Shown here one piece after another: positions 10,191 to 20,358 of a DNA stretch of 64,000 nucleotides. Origin of the DNA: Telopea speciosissima. Lineage: Eukaryota > Streptophyta > Magnoliopsida > Proteales > Proteaceae. How positions within the stretch are numbered: the stretch's first letter is position 1; each line of letters opens with the position of its first letter. The stretch covers positions 16,273,307 through 16,337,306 of the forward strand of contig NC_057920.1 of the NCBI RefSeq assembly GCF_018873765.1, given 5' to 3'. Under the pieces are notes generated by a model. That model was given only the letters and a program-made list of their open reading frames with translations, had not been told where the DNA came from and did not search any database. A program made the position numbers and the translations under genes.

Positions 10191-12757
10191 TCATGGGGAA
10201 GTGATCTGATTCCTGATCCTGCTTGAACGCCTGACTGGTGTCACTGTTCCTTCATCTCCAGATACCTGCAATGCAAAAACTCTTAAAGCATTAGACCTTG
10301 TTATATTACATGTTTGCTTGCAAGGCATTAATTAAATAAGAAGGATGAAATTGAGCAATTACATGTTTGCTCTGGAATTTCTCATATGTAGTAAAGCTTC
10401 CATAAGAAGGAGATCCAGCAGAGAACTCTGATGAAGAGGCCAAGGACTCCCTTTTGGCACTCTTCCTCTGCTTTCTTTCATGGCTCTGTACTTCATTAGC
10501 TCTATCTGAAGTCTTCTTCCCACAGTTTAAACTCCCCTGTAAGGAGCTACTTACCTCCGATGGACATGACTCACCCACTTTCTCAACCTCTGCTGGCCAA
10601 ATCCTTAAGGATGTTGTCTCATGATTTAAATGGTCACTGCTACCTGATACTGAGCACAAGCTGGACTTCTTCTTCGCCACTTGCTCTACCGGTACAACCA
10701 CCTTAGGATCAGAAGCCTTGTTTTGTTTGAGATAGAGAAGAGCTGCTACCAACAGTGCCAGAACAATCAAAGAAATTCCCAGCACATTTTGTTCTGGAAA
10801 CCTGAAAGTTGATCCTTGAAGTGAAGACTCTGGTGGTTCTAGCCCATGAGAACTTCCATGCAAATAATCTGAACCCGAACTTTTGGCCATGGGTTCTGCA
10901 TTAGTCGGCTCAATGTTGGTAAATAAATCATTATCATTTTCACCCTGAGAGTCCGCTTCTGAAATTTCAGATTCCACATCCAGAACCTGTGGAAGTAGAG
11001 GTGATTGTTCTTCAATCTCTGTGTTGCTACATTTCTCTGCAACCTCAGCGTTGGGTGGTGTTTCTGAATTTTCAGGTTTTATATCTGAAGCCTGTACAAG
11101 TAGCTGTGGTTGTTCTCCAAACTCCACATTAGTTTGTTTCTCTGCAATCTCTTCTTCCACGTTCTCCATTGTTTCAACATCTTGCCTTTTTTCTGTTTGA
11201 TTGTCATCATAATCTACTGTTCGGCACAGGTCAGCCAAATATTCCTCATGCAGAGAAGTGGAATTAACGAATTCCAGAGGACCAATTTGTTCCACTTGGT
11301 TTGGAATGGAAATCAGCTTGGAAAGATATGATACGGAGTTGATTGACCAAAGCATTACATCATAGGATAACACAACAAGCTTTGTTTTTGGAAGTTCAGT
11401 GATTTTTGCAGAGGAGTCAAATCTAGAGAAGGTCTGAGTTTTAAACAGGGAGGGGTAGTTCATGGGAGTATCAATTACTGGAAAGCATAAGCATGCAACC
11501 ACAAGAATCAAAAGTAGAGGGATGGATTTGGATCTCGCCAAGAAATGTAACTTTCGAGTCTTAGTAACCCGGAAAACGTCGTTATGGTTTTGACTAGTGT
11601 TCAGTTCAGGCTCAGAAAAACGGTTCTCATTCTCTTCTTCAGATATAATTTCAGAGGCCTGAGGGCTAAGAGATTGGGATTCTTCAGTGTTTTCAGTTTC
11701 CGAACTACTCTCCGAGGAGAATTGTTCTAAAAGTTGCTTTCCCTCTCCGGTATCAAACCCTCGTTCTTTGTTGAGGTAAACGTCAATTCTTGGATTAGGC
11801 TTGTAATGAAGGAACAGTGGCCGTGGGAAGAGGTAGTTAGTTTTTGGGTCGTAAGGAGGAAGAGATGGATCAACTTCCAAAGGAGCTAAAACAGGGGATG
11901 GTGAAAGAGAACCCAGAGAACCCTTAACCTCAGACCCCAGATCTGCGTTATTGCATCTGGAGTCCGCAGTTCTAGGTTCTGGAGAAAGTAATAAGAGGTC
12001 AGGGGTTTCTGTGGGTACCTCAGAATTGACAAGGGCACCTGCGATTGAAGACCAATCGCCTTTAGGGTTTGCAGAGCTCTTCAAAACGTCAGGAGGAGGA
12101 GAGACCAAAGTCGCATATGAGTTTTTGGGCCCTTCTGTGGAAGCCTTAGAATCGAAAATCGTTTCTGACTTCGAACTGACTTCTTCGGTTACGTCAGAGG
12201 GATTAATAGCCATGAAGGGAGATTTTCCAGCAGAAAATGAAGTTCTGACAGCTTCATTCCTCTCCGTTAACACTTTCTTTCTCGGTGATGGATTGATTTT
12301 TGAAGCAGCAGAAATCGTAGGAGCCATGAAACTCTTCGTTCCCGTTGAAAGAGCTGATGATCTTACTTTCGCTGGCTTCAGATTCTGGTCTTTTTCATTC
12401 TCTTTTTGCTCGTCGGAAATTCGCAGGGATGCTAACCCTTCTCTGTGTCCTGTGTTCCTTTGTGAGAAATCTGCATTCCATGATCCAAGTGAATGTTAAG
12501 AAACAACTCCAAAAACATAGGTTGAAACAAGATATACAGAGAAAAAGATTAAAAACGTGGGAAATTCTTGAACCTGCAGGGCTGTTGGTTGGGGTGACTG
12601 GATTGAAACCTCTGGGGTATGATACGATAGAAGGTCTGGTGAAGGGATCACCACTGAAACTCTTTCTAATGCAAATACTTTCTTGGGTTCTTGAATTAGG
12701 GTTCGTTCTGCTTGAATTAGGAGACGGCGATCTGTTTGAATTTGAGGAGATCGCCAT
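10191..12757 (-). CDS. Plant transmembrane protein of unknown function, 3 exons, 788 aa
   Basis: Exons on the minus strand: 12757-12574, 12470-10363 and 10265-10191; both introns are GT-AG and the frame is kept throughout (2367 nt, 788 residues). Exon 1 encodes MAISSNSNRSP and RKSFSGDPFTRPSIVSYPRG with FNPVTPTNSPA; exon 2 starts at the split Asp codon with FSQRNTGHRE. A single-exon reading would miss the N-terminal 109 residues and the true C-terminus. Motifs: PTISAASK (about 112-119), NYLFPRPLFLHYKPNPR (about 273-289), a hydrophobic segment at about 376-395, an acidic region with a tandem repeat (about 502-570), a second hydrophobic segment at about 624-643, GSPSYGSFTTYEKF, and the basic end TPVRRSSRIRNQITSP. 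These blocks match, from memory, a plant-specific family annotated only as transmembrane protein. The function is not known to me. Confidence 0.87.
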
Positions 12758-13469
12758 GATTTTTTCGAGAATCACTCAGCAACGAGGAACAGGAGAAAAA
12801 AAGGAAATTTTTTCGTCTTGCTCTGAAGATGGAAAGATCAAATCTCTGAACTGAAGAAGTAAAGAAGGATTGAGGATATCTCGGGATAGATAAGAGGTAT
12901 CAAGATTGCTTCTTACTCTCTTACGAGCGCGGCTACTGTTTTTGAAAGCAAAGAACCGTTGGACAAGTATGAATTTAAAACTAATTTTTTTGACCGTTGG
13001 TGGATGCTTTTTTACTGTTATCCTTTTCTCAATTATTTTTTCATCTTTTTTCCAATGTAGTCTAATCATATAGGAATGGCCGGGACGTCCAATCACATGA
13101 AAAACAGAAGCATATAAGGGTTGTCTTTGGAGATATAGACCCCAGATGCGCACTCAAACCAGTTAGGGTTCAAGCAGGGTTTCAAGAATCGGGAACCGGA
13201 TCGATGTAGTGGACATGTTCGATCCCAATTTCCACCGATCAAATACGGCCGATTCACATCCGAAAACCCTAAAAAAGTTTCCTGTTTTTGGATTTGAGAA
13301 CCGATTATAGGGTTCCTAAGTACCGATTTGGGGAATGGCCAATGACCGATTCCGTGTTTTATAATCCTTGGTTCAAGGCCACAATTTCAAAAACGGGAAT
13401 TGAATCTATCGATCCTATTGTCACTGGATCTAGCTTATTTGAACATTTGTAAGGTGGACACGTAGTAGG
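12758..13469. other. Upstream region of the transmembrane-protein gene and decayed repeat
   Basis: The first 150-400 bases are presumed promoter and 5' UTR of the minus-strand gene. About 13160-13400 holds a repeat with words such as GGGAACCGGATCGA and GAACCGATTATAGGG, similar in style to the GATCGGTATCG repeats; no coding content. Confidence 0.4.
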
Positions 13470-13639
13470 GGATCGAGCTTCTCTCCAGGGAGCCTAGCAC
13501 ACCTAGGGTGTATCTAGCCATTGGGTTGCGCTGCACACATCCCTAGGTGTGCACCGAGATATGTGTGGCACAGCCCAACCCTTGGATGACCCCTAGCCGC
13601 TCCCTGGGCGCAGAGCTCCCTAGAGAGGAGCCGGATCCC
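13470..13639. mobile_element. Fold-back MITE, family also at 14721-14892
   Basis: The left end GGATCGAGCTTCTCTCCAGG and the right end, read inverted, GGATCCGGCTCCTCTCTAGG, match, and arms continue inward (GTGTGCACC / CACACATCCCTAGG words). The related element at 14721 shares CTCCAGGGAGCC, CTGCACACATCCCTAGG-like and GTGTGCACCGAGATATGTGTG-like blocks. It sits just outside the left end of the Mutator-like element. Confidence 0.75.
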
Positions 13640-13874
13640 ATGGTAGGCATCTAACAATTTAAAGAAGAGTAAATTACGTGAACCACCCCTGGAACTAGCC
13701 CATAACTCAAGAAGACTCCACAATTTGGAAAAATATAATCGCATCCCTCTTCACTATTGGTGTTAACTTGAAACTAAAAAAAGAAAAGAAAAACATCCTT
13801 TTTACCCTATTGTATTCTTACATATAAACTCATCCCATTAGGTTTGAAACCCCATTTTATTATAGTTGAAGACG

Positions 13875-14056
13875 GATCCGACTCCTCTACTTCCGCCTAC
13901 CGGTACTGTCGTGCGCCCCTACACACAAGCGTGGTGGAAAGTACCACCTTACCCCTCGGACAAGGCGCTCGGGCAGGGGTAAGGCGGTACATTCCGCCTT
14001 GCTTGTGTGTGAGGCGCACACGGTAGTAGGGGCAGGCAAAAGTAGAGGAGTCGAAT
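13875..14056. mobile_element. Fold-back MITE nested in the Pack-MULE
   Basis: The left end CGGATCCGACTCCTCTACTT matches the inverted right end (AAGTAGAGGAGTCGAATT, 14039-14056). Inner arms CGTGCGCCCCTACACACAAG and CTTGTGTGTGAGGCGCACAC also pair, as do the ACCTTACCCC / GGGGTAAGGCGG blocks. Similar TACTG..GGGTAAGGC words occur in the MITE at 18337, so the two are probably related. Confidence 0.75.
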
Positions 14057-14720
14057 TGAGTTGAAGACTAGCAAGGAAGCCTTGAAGACCTGCAACTAGG
14101 CCATCCTCTCCCCACCTCCCATCATTCTCTCACCATCCTCCCAACTACTCACCTCTGCTTCCATCGAAACTTATTTCTCTTTCACCATCCCAGGCAATGT
14201 TCCCTCCCCAGTTGTAGGGAACTCGTCATCTTTCATTGCTTCAGCCTGTCTCTATGCAATCCTTGCCTCCAACTCCAACAGCTTCTATCTGGCAACCTTT
14301 TTCCTCCTTTCTTCCTTCATAAAAATCCTTTGTTTCTCCTATTCTCTAGCGATCTTTTGTTCTTCAGCCATTTGCATAGTCTCCACACACTCTTATTCTG
14401 CTCTCCACACAGTCTCTCTGGCTTCTTCTTCAAGCCTTATACGTCGCTCTTCCTCTTCCCTAGCTAGCCTCTCTCTCTCATCCTCTTCTTTCCTAGCTAA
14501 CTCCAATGCTCTAGCCTATTCCTCCATGATATGATGCCTTTCTTGCTCTTGCATCTTTTGTACCCTCTCAAGTTCTGCTTCAAAAGATTCTCTAACAGGG
14601 TCATGGAAATCAGTCTGTTTCAACATATCCTTCTTCTTCTTAAACACCCCAAGAAGACCACTAGAGAAAGGATACTTTCCATCAAACCTAGGGCCATTGC
14701 CAAAATCTTTCAAGAAAATA

Positions 14721-14892
14721 GGAATTTAGCTCGTCTCCAGGGAGCCCCGCGCACCCAGTGTGCTGCCAGCCGTTGGGCTGTGCAGCACACATCCCTAGGC
14801 GTGCATCGAGATGTGTGCGACACAAGCTCAACTGCTGGATGCTCCCTGGCAGCAACCTGGGCGCTGAGCTCCTTGGAGACGATCCTGATCCC
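14721..14892. mobile_element. Fold-back MITE nested in the captured gene fragment
   Basis: The left GCTCGTCTCCAGGGAGC and the inverted right end (GCTCCTTGGAGACGATCC) pair; inner blocks CAGCACACATCCCTAGGCG and CGAGATGTGTGCG match the element at 13470-13639. It interrupts the coiled-coil pseudogene. Confidence 0.75.
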
Positions 14893-14984
14893 AAGAACAA
14901 ATCCTCATGAAATGGGTTTCCATTATTTGAGAATGAATGCTATTCTCTACCCACATAAGCAATGGATCAATCATAGAGAGCCCC

Positions 14985-15445
14985 TTAGTGGTGCAAGTTT
15001 GGACCTGACAGCCCGAGCCCACCCTCAACCCGAACAGGGCCTAGGTTGAGATACTCTGGCCCTGAGGGCATGTCAGGGTTTGATATTTTTGGCCCTGTGT
15101 TAGGGTCGAGCTGGGGTCAGGATTTGATATTTTTGGCCCTGTGTTAGGGCTGGGCCAGGGTTGAGGCATCAGATTGAGCCCGGCCCAACCCAACTCGTCC
15201 TTGTCTACATCTTCTGTCTTTCTTCTTCTTCTTCTTCTTCTTCTTTATTTAATCCCAGCCTGGCCAGACCATGCATCTCTTTTCTCCCCCATTGTCAAGG
15301 CCAATCAGGGTCAGCTCGGCCCAACCCTAAGGCCGGGTTAGGGTTGAATTTTTCTAGCCCGAGTCAATCTTTGGCCAAGTCGGCCCAACTAAGGGGATTG
15401 AGTTGGGGGTTTAAAGGCCTAGGGACCATGTTGCAACCTAGGCCC
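14985..15445. repeat. GC-rich dispersed repeat (GGTGCAAGTTTGG family)
   Basis: Begins AGTGGTGCAAGTTTGGACC and is rich in GGCCCAACCC, GGCCCTG and TTGATATTTTTGGCC words, with a (CTT)n run at about 15221-15245. A relative starts at 62859 with AGGGGTGCAAGTTTGG. Starts of this type are common in hAT-derived repeats, but matching ends were not found. It interrupts the captured gene fragment. Confidence 0.5.
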
Positions 15446-15985
15446 AACTCTTGAAGAAAATGACGTTTCAGGGACCAAGCTGTTTTGGAATACATGCATC
15501 ACCTCTGCATCGATTGGAGATATCACCACAGTAACGATCCCTCATTTTCTGCTCAACTGCTCTACTAGAAAATGATTCCACTGTATGATTCCCATTCTGT
15601 CTATTCCATTGCCCATTACCCAAATCCCTCCTTCCAAACCTTGAATCCTAAGTTCCCATGATTCCATTGCTAAAATTATGGTAATTGTTTGCAAACGGTG
15701 ATTGATTGTATTTTTTCTCGCTGTTCATGTCACGATTGAGGTTGAAAGGCCTTGCACTAACACCATTTCTTTCAATCCTAATTTCACAGGCAGTGTATCC
15801 ATCCTTCGTAAGGGGTGAAGCTCTCCAGTATGTTTTCGTCGGAGAAGAAAGGACTTGCTGAGAAGAACCTCAACCCTATATTGTATTCCTTGTGATTTTG
15901 GGGTTTTTGCATAAAGGGTAATATAGTAAGTTAGACTTTCTTTAAGAATAGTTTGGCCATTTAGAAAAATCTAACCTGATGACAT

Positions 15986-16054
15986 CATCATTTAACAGGA
16001 ATCAACTAACAAAGTGGTATGTCATCATTTAACAGGAATCAACTAACAAAGTGG
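15986..16054. repeat. 37-bp tandem duplication
   Basis: The word CATCATTTAACAGGAATCAA and the following CTAACAAAGTGG occur twice, starting at 15986 and 16023, a direct tandem repeat of period 37. It lies inside the right part of the Mutator-like element. Confidence 0.9.
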
Positions 16055-16406
16055 ACCGCTCTGATATTAGCTTGTAAAAATGGGGAAGGTACATGTATTT
16101 TTTTTTTTTGCAAATTGTGGGGTTACGTGAGTTACAAGCTAGTTCCAGGGGTACACGTAATTTACTCTTTAAAAAAAATGGCAGAACCAAGGGAGAGAGA
16201 GAGATGGAGTGCCAAAGTCAAAGACACAAAGTGCCACCACCACCACTACAAAATAGAAAATATAATTATGTTAATATGCAATTTATGTGTTTCTGTTCTT
16301 TGTTAGAAACAGAAATATTATTGTTTTTTTAGTTTTATCACACAATACTAGTGTTTAAAAAAAAAAAAAAAGACATCATCATCGATAAATAAGTGTTTCA
16401 AAATTA

Positions 16407-16574
16407 GGGAAAAAGTATGTCCGAAAATGTGGCCTATGCCAACACTCAATGAGTATCTTTCTCTCCTCCATATATAAAAAGACACTTATGCAGTTATGCC
16501 TCCTTATTCTGAAGAGGAGAGAGACAGATATATGAAAGTACTGACATAAACCACACTCGGAGAAAGAAAACTAC
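16407..16574. mobile_element. Fold-back MITE (GGGAAAAAGT family)
   Basis: Shares the order of blocks with the elements at 32449 and 38772: GGGA-AAAGT start, CTATGCCAACACTC, TCTCTCTCCTCC on the left and GAGGAGAGAGA on the right, closing with CACACTC-GGA and AAACTAC. It is more diverged than the other two. Confidence 0.65.
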
Positions 16575-17069
16575 TTGCCATATTTTTAACACTAATTTGA
16601 TATAGAAACACTACCATATAAAGCCTAGTCAAAATCTGATCTTCAACTATGGTGGTTTCTAGTTTCTAGTACTTTCTACCACAATTAATCCAACTCTCGT
16701 TTCGTGAGAGAGATACAAAAGTCATGTAATATGAGCCCACACGAACGAACGGTAGGTGATTGGTGATCCAAATTCCAGACTCGCCAAGCCACGCGACGTT
16801 AACGTATCCTTTGACAAATAAGGTTTGACGACGTAATAAGGTTCGAACTTCGAAGTAGTACCACCTTCGTCCTCTCCTTCTTCGGTCCTTCCTATCTTAT
16901 CAAAAAACGAACAAATTTGACGAATCTTTGTTAAAATTCCACGACTTCTTCTGGTCTAAGCGATCCTCAGAAGAAGAAGCCTTAACAGTAATCAGTTTGC
17001 TTTGCTTTGCCACGAGGACCTAAAACGATCTCTTTATCCTTCAAATACGCGTTTCTCGTAACCGACCTC

Positions 17070-17070
<1 letters not shown>

Positions 17071-17105
<35 letters not shown>
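17071..17105. repeat. (TC)n microsatellite in the leader of the SMI1-like gene
   Basis: About 17 TC units, 58 bases upstream of the chosen ATG at 17163. It is in frame with the gene and would encode a Ser-Leu run if an upstream ATG (17007) were used, but CT repeats are typical of plant 5' UTRs and the run has no protein counterpart. Confidence 0.9.
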
Positions 17106-17106
<1 letters not shown>

Positions 17107-17162
17107 AAGCCTCTTCGCTCTCGCTGAAGCTCTCTTCTTTTCAAGATCACTCTTTAATTATA

Positions 17163-18290
17163 ATGGCTTCAGCAACAACGATCACCACCACAACAACGAC
17201 GATTAATAAGCCAGCTTCTCAATCCACGCCCAGACGAGTTTGTTTCTCCTTCGCAGCCTATGCCAAGAACGTGATCGATCACCTCAAGAAATGCAAAATT
17301 CCTATCTCCGATGGTCTCACCGACGAAGAATTCTCATCGATCGAGACCACCTTCCGCTTCACTTTCCCTCCCGATCTCCGTTCTATCCTTCGCGAAGGAC
17401 TTCCAGTGGGTCCCGGTTTCCCCAACTGGCGATCAGATTCGCCTCAGCAGTTACAGATTCTCATGAATCTCCCCCTCATGGGACTCCAACAAGAAATTAT
17501 CAAAAACAAATTTTGGTGTCCTTCTTGGGGAGATGAACCTCCAAACCCTAAGGAAGCCTTAATTATGGCCAAACGTCTCATGAAGAAAGCTCCTCTTCTC
17601 GTTCCCATTTATAGACAATACTACATTCCTTCACACCCCAATCTTGCCGGAAATCCGGTCTTTTTCGTGCAACGTATAGAATTCTATTACTCAGGTTGCG
17701 ACGTTGCCGGTTTTTTCCAAAACGTTGAATTCCGTCGGAAAAGCACAGTTCCGAGACTATTTGACTTGTCAGAATCGTCTACGACGATGGAAGCTCCGGC
17801 ATGGGCGGCGAAAGCCGCTAGGAGGATCGAATTCTGGTCTGACTTGGTGGAGAGTGGCGGCGGCGGCGGTGGCGGTGGCGGTGGCGGTGGGAGTAGTAGG
17901 AAGAAGAGAGAGGCGGCGAAGTTGAATAGTTTTTTGGGAGAGATGAGCCGGAAACTCAAGGAAGGTGGATGGCGGGTGGAAGAGGTGAAAGAGATGATGA
18001 TGATGACAAATGATTCAATGGACGGTCAGGATGATGAGAATAGAAGTCAATTGGTGTTGGCAAATCCAGCGAATCTAACGAAGCACATGCGTTTATTGTC
18101 GCTAACGTTGCTTCGAGCCGGTTGGACCATTGATGACGTGTCCTACTCTCTTGGCTTGCCTCCAGACGACCGGTTCTCCTCCTCTTCTTCTGTTTCTCCT
18201 CCTGATGCTCAAATCTCAACCGTCAACAACAATGTGATCAGACGGAGAAGAAGAACTACAGAATCTACACACAAACACAGTGTACAATGA
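17163..18290 (+). CDS. SMI1/KNR4-like plant protein, intronless, 375 aa
   Basis: The start MASATTITTTTTTINKP at 17163 is preferred over an in-frame ATG at 17007 because the extra 52 residues are just the translated CT repeat. After a Thr-rich start come VCFSFAAYAKNVIDHLKKCK, LTDEEFSSIETTFRFTFPPD and LRSILREGLPVGPGFPNWR (about residues 84-103), the SMI1/KNR4-type fold seen in a plant family, then FWCPSWGDEP, APLLVPIYRQYYIPSHPNLA and GNPVFFV. The N-terminal half is conserved. A run of 12 glycines (about residues 235-246) and a variable, Ser-rich C-terminus follow. No intron is needed. Yeast SMI1/KNR4 acts in cell-wall signalling; the role of the plant family is not established. Expression signals other than the CT leader are not obvious. 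Confidence 0.88.
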   Translation: MASATTITTTTTTINKPASQSTPRRVCFSFAAYAKNVIDHLKKCKIPISDGLTDEEFSSIETTFRFTFPPDLRSILREGLPVGPGFPNWRSDSPQQLQILMNLPLMGLQQEIIKNKFWCPSWGDEPPNPKEALIMAKRLMKKAPLLVPIYRQYYIPSHPNLAGNPVFFVQRIEFYYSGCDVAGFFQNVEFRRKSTVPRLFDLSESSTTMEAPAWAAKAARRIEFWSDLVESGGGGGGGGGGGGSSRKKREAAKLNSFLGEMSRKLKEGGWRVEEVKEMMMMTNDSMDGQDDENRSQLVLANPANLTKHMRLLSLTLLRAGWTIDDVSYSLGLPPDDRFSSSSSVSPPDAQISTVNNNVIRRRRRTTESTHKHSVQ

Positions 18291-18336
18291 CATGTAGGTT
18301 AAGAAAAGAAAATTAGAACCGACCCAACTTTCAATT

Positions 18337-18521
18337 TGGATCCTCTACTGCCGAGCTGCCCGGCAAGACCGTGCTGCCTAGACACGATGAGGCTTGTAAT
18401 GACTGCCTTACCGCTGCCCGAATGCCTTACCCGAGTAGGGGTAAGGCAATCATTATACGTCTCACCATGTCTGGGCAGCACGATCCGTTCGGACAGCTCG
18501 ACAGTAGAAGATCTGAATCCA
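18337..18521. mobile_element. Fold-back MITE just downstream of the SMI1-like gene
   Basis: The left GGATCCTCTACTGCCGAGCT and inverted right (AGCTCGACAGTAGAAGATCT) pair; the arms continue with CGTGCTGCC / GGCAGCACG and TGCCTTACC / GGTAAGGCA. About 185 bp, non-coding. It begins about 45 bases after the stop codon and may lie in the 3' UTR. Confidence 0.8.
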
Positions 18522-19957
18522 CCAACTTTTCACGACATTGATCGAAAGTTAGTTGGTTTAATTATTTTTGGGCCACTTTGAAATCAATGCGAATGTTTGG
18601 TGGGTGGGTAAAACACTTAGAAAAAATAGGGCTAATTTTAAATTCAATTTACATCCACTAATAAAGACCGAAATAGTTTTAAGAAACATTTAGAATTGAA
18701 GAGGTTTGAAATCAGTGTACCATTGTGTTTGTAAAGAATTAACATCTCATTGTCATTGTCTTCCAAAAACAAAATATCTCATTTTCATTGTTGAAAGAAA
18801 GAGAGATAGATTTGTCTGAAAAAAAGAGGTTTTGCCTCCATTGAGAAATTCATTTCTGTTTTTGTCATTGTTATGATCTTTCTAGAAGTTTTTTGACACA
18901 GCAACTTGTCTTCGAGGATGACCTGCAAGGACTATGATCAGATGACTACGTGGAAGTTTTTCAACTTCTCCTAAGCATGATTTTAGTAATCTTTATCGAT
19001 TAATATTGATCGATACCAAATGATTAATATTAATTTGGGAAAGAGATTATTGTCTACGCCTTAAAGCTTGTATGAGTGTGCAAGAACGGTCTTAAATGGA
19101 ATTTTTATCTTTTCATGGGGCGATGCAGTATTTTTACTGTGTATAGACGTAGAAGCCACGTGACCTAATAACCTTTTTTTTTCTTTCTATTTTTATTATT
19201 TTGTAAATATTAATACCACATGCTGTTACTCTATTGGGCATATCAATGCGGATTAGTATACTGATGTGACCTGACTGTACGGCCGAATTAGAGACCCGTC
19301 CCAGGACAATACTTGATTGTGTGAGTTGGCTGGGCTGCATTTAGTTCATGGTTCTAATGAACGGTATCGAATGGGTATCAGTGAACTCGGAAACTGATAC
19401 ATTATTGGATCGGTATCGGTAAGGATTGATTGTATCGGACAAATTTGCCCCTTATCCTCCTTTAAAACTATGTTTTTTAATCATTTTACTTCATGTCTGT
19501 ATCATATCACTGATACAATATCGATACGATATCAAGATCGACAAGCTGTAAAACCGATACAGATCACCCGATATAATCGATCTGATACCAATACTTAGAA
19601 CCATGATTTAGTTTGGGCTTCTCGCCCCATTGGAGCTGACTAGCTCTATTAAGTATCATATGGGAGTTTAGCTTTTTTTTTTTTTTATATATATAATATA
19701 TCACACAAACCACACATCAATCCCAAAAGGTTAACCGACTTTCATATTGGTGGTGAACATTGTTTTCTTATTTGATGAGTTTCAGCCCCCCCTCGCCCCT
19801 CCACCAAAAAACAAATCAATTTGTATGTGAAAAAATCATTGAAATTGAGATTTAGGTATTTTGGGAGTGGGTTCTCTACACTAACAGTGTAAGAATGAAA
19901 CTACACACTACAAGCAATGCGTGGATAGAAAATTGTATCATCCTTATGGGGCCCACA
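18522..19957. other. Intergenic with GATATCGGTATCG repeat
   Basis: No gene. About 19360-19610 is an imperfect inverted repeat (GGTTCTAATGAACGGTATCG at the left, CGATCTGATACC..TTAGAACC at the right) of the same family as 5060-5290. The rest is AT-rich without recognisable content. Confidence 0.5.
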
Positions 19958-20350
19958 TAGAGATGTAAACGGATCTGAATATTTCATGACCGAATTAGGA
20001 TATCTCTAAACGGATACAGATGTGAACCGAATTTGGATTTTTGACTATCCGTTTACATCCCTGACTTGTATAACCTAGACCTTCCTCCCTCTGCAAATAC
20101 GATTCACTCTCAATCCATGTCTCTTAATTGTCATAGTCTCATGATTCTCATTTCCTCATTCCTTAGGACTTGTTGAATCTTCAAAACCCTCAAGATCATT
20201 AGTTATTTAATTTAATTTTATTAATTGGATACCTATCTAGATCCGAATTTTTTTTTTCTTTGAATTATTTGAATTTTTTTTTTCGAATATCTCTAAACTG
20301 ATACGGATGCAAATTGAATTCGGATGTACGAATATCCATTTACAACCCTA
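19958..20350. mobile_element. Non-autonomous hAT element with 8-bp TSD
   Basis: GGCCCACA is present at 19950-19957 and 20351-20358. The ends TAGAGATGTAAACGGAT and, inverted, TAGGGTTGTAAATGGAT are short TIRs of the TAGRG type. An inner ATCCGTTTACATCCCT block near 20047-20062 suggests an internal deletion or a nested relative. No transposase frame. Confidence 0.8.
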
Positions 20351-20358
20351 GGCCCACA

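Larger units (their letters stand above)
14095..15845 (-). pseudogene. Captured, decayed fragment of a coiled-coil host gene
   Basis: Read on the minus strand, 15845-15450 gives fragments such as SPLTKDGYTACEIRIERNGV, RPFNLNRDMNSEKKYNQSP and VESFSSRAVEQKMRDRYCGD. After an interruption by inserted repeats (about 14721-15445) the frame continues at 14713 with MKDFGNGPRFDGKYPFSSGL, LGVFKKKKDMLKQTDFHDPV and RESFEAELERVQKMQEQERH, then a long Glu/Arg/Gln coiled coil to about 14098. The reading frame of the coiled coil is kept but is cut by at least six in-frame stops, several at positions where CAG (Gln) is expected. These blocks match, from memory, a conserved plant nuclear protein of unknown role (BAT2/filaggrin-like annotations). 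The fragment lies between Mutator TIRs, so capture and not simple retroposition is inferred. Confidence 0.7.
13667..16167. mobile_element. Mutator-like element carrying host-gene DNA (Pack-MULE)
   Basis: The left end GAGTAAATTACGTGAAC, with CCCTGGAACTAG, reappears inverted at the right end (CTAGTTCCAGGGGTACACG, TAATTTACTC). The TIRs are about 80 bp and imperfect, and both include a CCACAATTTG block. The 9 bp outside each end are TTTAAAGAA (13658-13666) and TTTAAAAAA (16168-16176), matching at 8 of 9, the duplication length typical of Mutator-like elements. No transposase is visible. Instead the interior carries a minus-strand fragment of a host gene with Glu/Arg-rich coiled coil (see the pseudogene entry), plus later MITE and GC-rich insertions. 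Confidence 0.8.

Noticed and set aside
13658-16176. Simple processed pseudogene instead of Pack-MULE
   Set aside because: No poly(A) or retroposition-type duplication borders the gene fragment, whereas long TIRs and 9-bp flanks surround it. Lack of introns within the fragment leaves some doubt.
17007-17162. Upstream ATG for the SMI1-like gene
   Set aside because: The extension is mostly the translated CT microsatellite; the Met at 17163 gives a normal start.
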